From Nanoarchaeota archaeon SCGC AAA011-G17 (GTDB lineage: Archaea; Nanobdellota; Nanobdellia; SCGC-AAA011-G17), in NCBI GenBank assembly GCA_000402515.1, contig AQRL01000025.1, positions 1-11,166 of the forward strand: a DNA stretch of 11,166 nucleotides. Direction: 5' to 3'. The notes beneath the pieces are model-generated. The model was not told the DNA's origin. It searched no databases and saw only the letters and a program-made list of their open reading frames with translations. A program made the position numbers and the translations under genes. Positions 7,778 through 11,166 of the stretch are shown here, piece after piece (positions within the stretch are counted from its first letter, which is position 1; the number at the start of each line of letters is the position of its first letter).

Positions 7778-8664
7778 TTTTTACAATTATTGTAATTTTC
7801 TTCATATATACATATTTCTATTTCTTTTTCATCTAAAAAGGATTCACAAAAATCACAATCATAACTTATATGGATTTTTGTTTTTCCTAAAGGTATTTCA
7901 CTTTTTTTGTCCCATATTATTGGAATAGTAGAAGTAAAAGTATCCCCACTTTTGATATTCTGTATATGGGTATAATAGCTGTCTATTTTATTTAAAGAAT
8001 CAATAGATATCCAACTATCATTCCATCTTAACAAATTTACAGTAGATGTAGGTATCCTTCCAGTATTAGCTAAAAATAATTGTATTTCTACATTATCATT
8101 CATTATATCATTTAAACTAAATTTTGGAGAAGGTTCACCTCTTGTCCTTATTGCTTTGATTTCTAAAACGGCCTTGTTTGGTACAGAGGTTTCCTCTAAA
8201 AGACAATAATTAAGTGTTCCCAAAACAACGGTAATAATAACCAAAGAAACCATTACTCCAACATTACTAAAATTTATATTACGATTACTTTTGGAAATAT
8301 CTTTTTGTTGTCTCTGGATACTTACATTTTCTTTTTGCATGTCCTTTAATTCTTCACTTAATTCATCTCTTTTTTCATCCCTTCTTTCTCGTTCTAACTG
8401 TTCTAAAAAAATCAAACTTTTTTCTAATTCTTCTCCTTTTTTTATTTCAAAAGTATCTTCATCATCAGGATTATTAATATCCCCTCCTCCTTTTTTATGT
8501 GATTTATAAGCAAAAGGATTTGAAATAGGATATTTTATATCAAAATATTTTTTTGCTTTTTTATAATCCTCTATAGATATATCTAATTCTTTAAACTTAA
8601 CAGGTCCCATTCTTTCTGCTAATGTTCTAAGTAATTTTAGCAATATTTTTTTAGGTTCTATCAT
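7774..8664 (-). CDS. Single-pass membrane protein with cytoplasmic coiled coil and external beta domain
   Basis: This 296-aa protein is unrecognised at family level, but its topology is clear. Residues 1-60 are basic and helical (K-K-I-L-L-K-L-L-R). An acidic patch is at 66-72. A highly charged stretch at about 74-128 (E-E-L-E-K-S-L-I-F-L-E-Q-L-E-R-E-R-R-D) is a probable coiled coil. One transmembrane helix lies at about 134-154 (N-V-G-V-M-V-S-L-V-I-I-T-V-V-L-G-T-L). Residues 160-296 form a beta-rich domain containing L-F-L-A-N-T-G-R-I-P-T, the N-T-G turn seen in Ig-like domains that detect or hold surface structures. Four cysteines (C270, C273, C285, C294) near the end could form disulphides, consistent with an outside location. 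The layout suggests oligomerisation inside the cell and recognition outside. Both gene ends have ATGA overlaps with their neighbours. Confidence 0.82.
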   Translation of the reverse strand: MIEPKKILLKLLRTLAERMGPVKFKELDISIEDYKKAKKYFDIKYPISNPFAYKSHKKGGGDINNPDDEDTFEIKKGEELEKSLIFLEQLERERRDEKRDELSEELKDMQKENVSIQRQQKDISKSNRNINFSNVGVMVSLVIITVVLGTLNYCLLEETSVPNKAVLEIKAIRTRGEPSPKFSLNDIMNDNVEIQLFLANTGRIPTSTVNLLRWNDSWISIDSLNKIDSYYTHIQNIKSGDTFTSTIPIIWDKKSEIPLGKTKIHISYDCDFCESFLDEKEIEICIYEENYNNCKK

Positions 8665-9005
8665 CTTGTCATTCTCATTCCTTTTAGTTTTTGATATATT
8701 ATTTTGGTTTGTTCTAATCTCTTTTTCTTATATTCTGTTATTTTGCTATTCTTTGGTTTTGGATTCTTGATTTGTTTTTCCAGACAGAAAATGCCTAATT
8801 CATATTCTTTTAGTAGTTTTTCCTTTGAATAAATATCGTTTATAAATTTATTACCACAGTATTCACATTCAACAAATCCTTGTTTGTTAAAATGTATTTC
8901 CTCTTTTTTTAATATTGCAGGAGATACGTGTTTTTTTGTGCAGTAACTACAGACAACAAATTCATCTTCCAGCATTCTATCCACTTCTTCTTTTGTCAGA
9001 CCCAT
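8661..9005 (-). CDS. Zinc-ribbon protein with basic helical tail
   Basis: This 114-aa protein carries two C-x-x-C knuckles, C19-S-Y-C22 and C47-E-Y-C50 with G51 following, 24 residues apart. This is the layout of a zinc ribbon that folds as a nucleic-acid or protein-binding module. The N-terminus (L3-T-K-E-E-V-D-R-M-L-E-D-E) is a helix often found ahead of such ribbons. Residues 60-114 are a Lys-rich helical region with no further metal ligands, suitable for binding nucleic acid or a coiled-coil partner. It starts one base after the stop of the preceding small gene, and its TGA overlaps the start of the membrane protein as ATGA, so the three are translated together. A regulatory or adaptor role is possible; no specific family is claimed. 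Confidence 0.82.
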   Translation of the reverse strand: MGLTKEEVDRMLEDEFVVCSYCTKKHVSPAILKKEEIHFNKQGFVECEYCGNKFINDIYSKEKLLKEYELGIFCLEKQIKNPKPKNSKITEYKKKRLEQTKIIYQKLKGMRMTR

Positions 9006-9006
9006 C

Positions 9007-9165
9007 CTATCTTTCCCAAATTTTTTTAATATTTTTATCTCTTTCTAACTTCAATTTTCTTATCTCTTTATCAACCCTATCTATCTCCTTATTCTCATTG
9101 CTTAATCTTCTGTTATATTCACTAGCATTCCACTCTTCTCCTTCATTCCAAATTTTATCTCCCAT
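9007..9165 (-). CDS. Small charged coiled-coil protein (52 aa)
   Basis: I translated this short gene by hand. From the ATG at 9165 it encodes M-G-D-K-I-W-N-E-G-E-E-W and then an alternating charged helix ending I-K-K-I-W-E-R before TAG (9009-9007). A start four codons upstream (9177) is in frame, but GGAGGATAAAATG places a strong ribosome site 5 nt before the 9165 ATG, and that ATG lies one base after the stop of the preceding gene, so 9165 is chosen. About half the residues are Lys, Arg, Glu or Asp, with a heptad-like spacing of I and L, so a coiled coil is likely. It has no signal or membrane segment. It could pair with the coiled coil of the 296-aa membrane protein made two genes later (inference). 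Confidence 0.65.
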   Translation of the reverse strand: MGDKIWNEGEEWNASEYNRRLSNENKEIDRVDKEIRKLKLERDKNIKKIWER

Positions 9166-9166
9166 T

Positions 9167-9256
9167 TTATCCTCCATTGAAAATTAAAATCAACCCAGCT
9201 ATGCCAATCCCAACAGATACAGGCAAATACCATTTCGGAAATTTATATTTTTTCAT
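9167..9256 (-). CDS. Single-helix membrane microprotein (29 aa)
   Basis: I translated this by hand. It starts at ATG 9256 and stops at TAA 9169-9167. The N-terminus is basic (M-K-K-Y-K-F-P-K-W), followed by a hydrophobic helix V13-S-V-G-I-G-I-A-G-L-I-L-I-F with small residues (G16, G18, G21) spaced as in helix-packing motifs. Its start overlaps the 209-aa gene by 14 nt, with an AGGA ribosome-site-like sequence upstream. Its last codons GGA-GGA-TAA double as the ribosome site of the next gene. This interlocked layout is the main argument that it is real rather than a chance frame. The predicted topology is N-terminus inside, one membrane pass. It may associate with the other membrane proteins of the operon (inference). 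Confidence 0.6.
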   Translation of the reverse strand: MKKYKFPKWYLPVSVGIGIAGLILIFNGG

Positions 9257-9872
9257 TCTTAATCCTATTTAATATATACCAATATATCATATCTAACAAT
9301 CTAATATCTGACAGTTCTTCTATCCTAAAAAATTTAAATTCTTCCTTAGATAATATACCCCTAATTAACTTAATTTTTTCTTGATTTTTTGAAATAAACA
9401 TTAAGTATCCTTTTCTTACTATCTCTTCACACAATAAAAAATCAAATTTTCCAAGTTCAAAATGGTCTTTTATAGGATTATCTAATGGTATAAATTCATT
9501 AGGCAAGAAAGTATGAAATAATTTACAACAAAAAGATTTGTTCCTTCTTCCATTTTCATCAATTCCAAAATTTTGATAAAATAAATTAATGTCTTTTTTC
9601 TCTATTATTTCATTCTTTAATAATTCATAATTTTTATTGAGGTAATCTATATGATTTCTTCTCAAATGTAATGACCATTGATAACTAAAAGTGCCAAAAT
9701 TAATTTTTTCTTTATCCAATACTGTTTGATTATAATATTCATTAAATCCTTTTGACATTTCGTCTTTTAGGTATTCTCTAAATAATTTAATTAGTTTTTC
9801 ACTATCATAATCTTCAAAGTCTTTTTCTATTATTTTACATACTTGAATAGAATAATCTTCATTTATTTTCAT
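9243..9872 (-). CDS. Helical soluble protein with SFxxKxxH-P-F-P-D motif
   Basis: This 209-aa protein is predicted soluble and helical. Residues 112-138 contain K-S-F-C-C-K-L-F-H-T-F-L-P-N-E-F-I-P-L-D-N-P and then D-H-F; the pattern S-F-x-x-K-x-x-H-x-x-x-P-x-x-F-x-P-x-D recalls an uncharacterised family in which S-K-x-L-H-F-x-x-P-x-x-F-P-I-x-D is the signature. Such proteins sometimes occur in mobile or defence regions and end with an L-D-M-x-x-W element. Here L193-D-M-I-Y-W198 occupies that place. The match is from memory, and the function of the family is not settled; a helix-hairpin-helix-like DNA-related fold has been suggested for some members. The gene is embedded in the tight operon: the start overlaps the previous TGA as ATGA and the end overlaps the next small gene by 14 nt. 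No catalytic residues can be named. Confidence 0.8.
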   Translation of the reverse strand: MKINEDYSIQVCKIIEKDFEDYDSEKLIKLFREYLKDEMSKGFNEYYNQTVLDKEKINFGTFSYQWSLHLRRNHIDYLNKNYELLKNEIIEKKDINLFYQNFGIDENGRRNKSFCCKLFHTFLPNEFIPLDNPIKDHFELGKFDFLLCEEIVRKGYLMFISKNQEKIKLIRGILSKEEFKFFRIEELSDIRLLDMIYWYILNRIKNEKI

Positions 9873-10033
9873 CTTCTCTTAACCCACCACATTAATACAA
9901 AGCACAATAATAAAAATCCAATTACTAAATAATAATCTAAAGGAGATTCATTCAAAGCAAGAAGAAAGCCAACAACACTGCCTAAAGCAAGATACTTAAA
10001 TCTTTGAGATAATATGTAGTTTTCAGGTTTCAT
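9869..10033 (-). CDS. Two-helix membrane microprotein (54 aa)
   Basis: I translated this by hand. It starts at ATG 10033 and ends at TGA 9871-9869. After a soluble N-terminus (M-K-P-E-N-Y-I-L-S-Q-R-F-K) there are two hydrophobic segments, about 14-27 (Y-L-A-L-G-S-V-V-G-F-L-L-A-L) and 35-50 (Y-L-V-I-G-F-L-L-L-C-F-V-L-M-W-W), joined by N-E-S-P-L-D and closed by V-K-R-R. The positive flanks at R11/K13 and K52-R-R put both ends in the cytoplasm as a hairpin. The gene overlaps the Nudix gene by 11 nt and has GGGAGA just before the ATG. Its stop overlaps the next start as ATGA. This small hairpin protein has no recognisable family; a holin-like, scaffold or toxin-type membrane role cannot be distinguished. 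Confidence 0.68.
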   Translation of the reverse strand: MKPENYILSQRFKYLALGSVVGFLLALNESPLDYYLVIGFLLLCFVLMWWVKRR

Positions 10034-10475
10034 TCTCCCTATAATCCTTTATTTCTTGTTTTTTAAAATATTGTTTTTTATTTAATGCTTTTTTTAATAC
10101 TTTTCTCAATAGTTCTTTATCATCATCCCATTTAATTCTTTTTATAAAATCTTCAATACCCAACCATTCATACTTTATATGCTCTTCATTAAGCATTACC
10201 TCTCCAGAATTAACAAAAGAGAGAAAATTTAGTTCTTTATACAAATCTCCTCTCCATTCATAAATTGACCCCCAGTTTAAAAATAAAATCTCTTCACTAT
10301 TCAATCCGGTTTCTTCAATAACCTCTCTTTTTACAGCATTAATCTGGTCTTCTCCTTCCTCAACTCCTCCTGTTACGACAAACCAAAAATCTCCCCCATG
10401 CTCTGGATGAGGATTATTTCTAAGTGCTAAAAACTTTCCTTTATATACAACAAAAGCCAATATTTTTTGTTTCAT
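10023..10475 (-). CDS. Nudix hydrolase
   Basis: This 150-aa protein has a perfect Nudix box G-x5-E-x7-R-E-U-x-E-E-x-G: G36, E42, R50, E51, E54, E55 and G57, forming the metal-binding loop-helix-loop that cleaves a nucleoside diphosphate linked to another moiety. The segment H26-G-G-D-F-W-F-V-V-T-G-G resembles small nucleotide-cleaning Nudix enzymes acting on dNTPs or related triphosphates, but the substrate cannot be fixed from sequence. Length is typical of a minimal domain, with a Lys-rich helical C-terminal extension (118-150). It is cytoplasmic. Its start overlaps the upstream 52-aa gene as ATGA, and its end overlaps the two-helix membrane gene by 11 nt, so it is co-produced with membrane proteins. 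A housekeeping role and a role in nucleotide signalling or depletion are both possible. Confidence 0.93.
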   Translation of the reverse strand: MKQKILAFVVYKGKFLALRNNPHPEHGGDFWFVVTGGVEEGEDQINAVKREVIEETGLNSEEILFLNWGSIYEWRGDLYKELNFLSFVNSGEVMLNEEHIKYEWLGIEDFIKRIKWDDDKELLRKVLKKALNKKQYFKKQEIKDYRENET

Positions 10476-10630
10476 TTCTTCTTAACAATATTATAGGAAA
10501 TGCCAATATCCCCTTCCCACTGAAATCCGCCTGAACTGGCAAGCATAATTGTTTTCCCGGATTTTGATAGCTCCTTGCTGTTCAAATCCAGTTCTATAAT
10601 TAATTTATTTCCTTCAAGTTTGTGTGCCAT
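10472..10630 (-). CDS. Small conserved-type protein with S-K-S-G-K-T motif (52 aa)
   Basis: I translated this by hand. It starts at ATG 10630 and stops at TGA 10474-10472. A strong ribosome site GGAGGT lies 4 nt upstream. The core L11-like strand I-I-E-L-D-L-N is followed by S22-K-S-G-K-T-I-M-L-A-S-S-G-G-F and D-I-G-I-S-Y-N. This looks like the small beta proteins of phage and mobile regions whose core reads S-K-S-G-K-T-x-x-x-A-S-x-x-G and ends in a G-x-N-x-Y-like strand; their function is unknown to me. The S-G-K-T is too short a context for a P-loop NTPase. The codon choice (CTG, TCC, GGG, AGC, GCC) is richer in G and C than the neighbouring genes, which may point to a different origin or stronger expression. 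Its stop overlaps the Nudix start as ATGA. Confidence 0.68.
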   Translation of the reverse strand: MAHKLEGNKLIIELDLNSKELSKSGKTIMLASSGGFQWEGDIGISYNIVKKK

Positions 10631-10632
10631 TT

Positions 10633-10710
10633 TTACCTCCATGAAAATAAGCAGGGGATAGTTTTGCCTTTGAGCAGATTTTCATTGATGAAAACCCTCC
10701 TATCCCTCAT
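10633..10710 (-). CDS. Putative 25-aa peptide between two operon genes
   Basis: I translated this by hand. It starts at ATG 10710, which overlaps the stop of the 46-aa frame as ATGA, and ends at TAA 10635-10633, two bases before the ATG of the 52-aa gene. The product is M-R-D-R-R-V-F-I-N-E-N-L-L-K-G-K-T-I-P-C followed by L-F-S-W-R, with no recognisable domain. Its final codons TGG-AGG-TAA contain the ribosome site of the next gene, so it could serve as a leader that couples translation. The geometry matches that of the more certain small genes in this operon, but coding potential in 25 codons is weak evidence. Confidence 0.4.
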   Translation of the reverse strand: MRDRRVFINENLLKGKTIPCLFSWR

Positions 10711-10847
10711 TTTATAATAAAATAAAAGAATTTAAGGCTTTCTTTCTCTTTTGATGAAACTTTTTTAAAGTTTCGGCTAAGCTGTCTCTGTTTCTTAGAA
10801 ACAAACCTCCAAATAGATCTTCTCTTGCTCTTAGAGTAAAACTTCAT
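10707..10847 (-). CDS. Putative 46-aa basic peptide, probably the leaderless first gene of the operon
   Basis: I translated this by hand. It starts at ATG 10847 and stops at TGA 10709-10707. The product is strongly basic: M-K-F-Y-S-K-S-K-R-R-S-I-W-R-F-V-S-K-K-Q then R-Q-L-S-R-N-F-K-K-V, ending with the hydrophobic F-F-Y-F-I-I-K. An archaeal BRE/TATA-like element GAAA-TTATAA lies so that its centre is about 25 nt before the ATG, so the transcript would start at or next to the ATG (leaderless), which makes the missing ribosome site expected. The basic character fits nucleic-acid or membrane binding. The frame also contains two GTTTC/GAAAC inverted repeats, so an RNA element rather than a peptide is the alternative. 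Confidence 0.42.
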   Translation of the reverse strand: MKFYSKSKRRSIWRFVSKKQRQLSRNFKKVSSKEKESLKFFYFIIK

Positions 10848-10868
10848 TAACTTTTGTTTTCCAGTTAC

Positions 10869-10878
10869 TTATAATTTC
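10869..10878 (-). promoter_or_regulatory. BRE/TATA-like promoter of the large operon
   Basis: On the minus strand GAAATTATAA combines an A-rich BRE-like part with a TTATAA box. The box centre is about 25 nt upstream of the ATG at 10847, the usual archaeal distance to a transcription start. It is the best candidate I can see for the eleven-gene train down to 7523, since the genes after it leave no room for promoters except inside coding sequence. Confidence 0.42.
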
Positions 10879-10956
10879 TGCTTCTTGTAATACACTCTCA
10901 ATTTAAATTGCTTAGAGGGGCAACAATCCACCATCATAAATCTTTCCAATTAGGAA

Positions 10957-10962
10957 TTATAA
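10957..10962 (+). promoter_or_regulatory. TATA-like box of the rightmost gene
   Basis: AGGAATTATAAAG has a purine-rich BRE-like part and a TTATAA box. Transcription would begin about 25 nt downstream, near 10985, giving a leader of roughly 38 nt that starts just before the CCTCC arm of the inverted repeat at 10991-11013. Confidence 0.4.
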
Positions 10963-10990
10963 AGAATTATTGAGTGTCATGGCCTTTTAA

Positions 10991-11013
10991 CCTCCATCAA
11001 TATAAATTGGAGG
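10991..11013 (+). promoter_or_regulatory. Inverted repeat that can mask the ribosome binding site of the rightmost gene
   Basis: CCTCCA (10991-10996) is complementary to TGGAGG (11008-11013) around an eleven-base AT-rich loop. The right arm is the Shine-Dalgarno sequence of the gene at 11023 (GGAGGT, 8 nt before the ATG). In the predicted short leader the stem would hide the ribosome site, which suggests control of translation initiation. The stem is only six pairs, though four of them are G-C. Confidence 0.45.
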
Positions 11014-11022
11014 TATACAACA

Positions 11023-11166
11023 ATGGCAGAAAAAAATCAAATAACCTACAAACAAAAAAGGTATTTGGAGTTTTTAATACCTAAAGCTAAGGATAAGAGC
11101 TTCCAAGAAAACCTGGACATCGAAAGCCTTAGCATAGTAGAAGCTTCTGCATTAATTTCAGAGCTT
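11023..11166 (+). CDS. N-terminal part of a small protein of phage or mobile-element type
   Basis: The gene starts at ATG 11023 after a strong GGAGGT ribosome site and is open to the window edge (48 codons). The product begins M-A-E-K-N-Q-I-T-Y-K-Q-K-R-Y-L-E-F-L and later has L-S-I-V-E-A-S-A-L-I-S-E-L. This T-x-K-Q-x-x-x-x-x-x-L ... L-(S/T)-x-x-E-A-S-x-L-I-x-x-L pattern is a short helical module I recall from phage and plasmid proteins, often attached to DNA-related domains, where it folds as a helical bundle. What follows the module is beyond the window. It is divergent from the operon and its ribosome site lies in an inverted repeat. The codon use is a little richer in G and C than the left part of the window. 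Confidence 0.78.
   Translation, partial: MAEKNQITYKQKRYLEFLIPKAKDKSFQENLDIESLSIVEASALISEL

Larger units (their letters stand above)
10848..11022. other. Divergent control region between the two transcription units
   Basis: This region separates the minus-strand operon from the plus-strand gene at 11023. It holds the minus-strand TATA-like element at 10869-10874, a plus-strand TTATAA at 10957-10962 (readable on both strands), and an inverted repeat at 10991-11013 covering the ribosome site of the plus-strand gene. A minus-strand frame of 22 codons (10869-10937) and one of 7 codons (starting at 10980) are present but not convincing. No tRNA or repeat array is seen. Confidence 0.5.

Noticed and set aside
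9007-9177. Longer start for the coiled-coil gene at 9177
   Set aside because: It has no ribosome site, while the ATG at 9165 has GGAGG 5 nt upstream and follows the previous stop by one base.
8915-9187. Plus-strand 90-codon hydrophobic frame
   Set aside because: It is opposite the zinc-ribbon, coiled-coil and 29-aa genes, whose junctions and ribosome sites are coherent on the minus strand. The apparent hydrophobicity is the antisense of Lys/Glu codons.
10575-10595. TTCAAATCC resembling a tRNA T-arm
   Set aside because: No acceptor, D or anticodon arms can be assembled around it, and it lies inside the 52-aa gene.
10681-10800. Two TGATGA sequences resembling box C of a C/D-box guide RNA
   Set aside because: The base before TGATGA is T rather than a purine, and no CTGA box D lies at suitable distance.
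10740-10810. GTTTC/GAAAC blocks suggestive of a CRISPR repeat
   Set aside because: The blocks are short inverted repeats at close spacing with no direct repeat-spacer periodicity.
10869-10937. Minus-strand 22-codon frame M-M-V-D-C-C-P-S-K-Q...
   Set aside because: It has no ribosome site, its stop overlaps the likely promoter of the operon, and nothing links it to the next gene. It could at most be a leader peptide.

Overview
The window is very AT-rich and looks archaeal. Promoter-like elements match the archaeal BRE/TATA pattern (AAGA next to TTTATATA at 7411-7422, GAAA next to TTATAA at 10869-10878). Start sites are preceded by GGAGG-type ribosome sites or look leaderless. The large surface protease ends in a V-T-G-A-V-I-G motif, one transmembrane helix and a basic tail, a C-terminal style I associate with DPANN archaea (Woesearchaeota/Pacearchaeota-like). 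TGA is repeatedly used as a stop inside ATGA gene junctions, so the standard code applies. The lineage is inferred from style, not from a marker gene.

Layout. Positions 3-101 hold the C-terminal end of a plus-strand gene, followed by a T-rich tract. Positions 122-7384 hold a minus-strand operon of three overlapping genes: a small lipoprotein, a very large (about 1950 aa) M6-family, immune-inhibitor-A-like metalloprotease, and a 326-aa lipoprotein made of two repeats. Both lipoproteins have the same I-N-G-C lipobox. All three products should sit outside the cell, anchored to the membrane by lipid or by a C-terminal helix.

Positions 7385-7522 are an intergenic gap with the protease-operon promoter and two overlapping stem-loops. 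Positions 7523-10847 hold a second minus-strand gene train. It is extremely tight: neighbouring genes overlap by 4-14 nt or are 1-2 nt apart, and five junctions are ATGA. From upstream to downstream it encodes a 46-aa basic peptide, a 25-aa peptide, a 52-aa S-K-S-G-K-T protein, a Nudix hydrolase, a 54-aa two-helix membrane protein, a 209-aa soluble protein with an SFxxKxxH...P..F.P.D motif, a 29-aa single-helix membrane peptide, a 52-aa charged coiled-coil peptide, a 114-aa zinc-ribbon protein, a 296-aa coiled-coil/one-helix membrane protein, and an 84-aa protein. Six of these eleven are short genes (25-54 codons) that I translated by hand.

Positions 10848-11022 form a divergent control region, and at 11023 a plus-strand gene starts and runs off the window.

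The protease operon is interpretable as an extracellular proteolysis or surface module. The second train has no recognisable pathway. Its mix of membrane microproteins, a zinc ribbon, a Nudix enzyme, a protein resembling families seen in mobile or defence regions, and adjacent genes of a phage-like type makes an integrated element or an undescribed membrane-associated system the most interesting possibilities. Both are inference.
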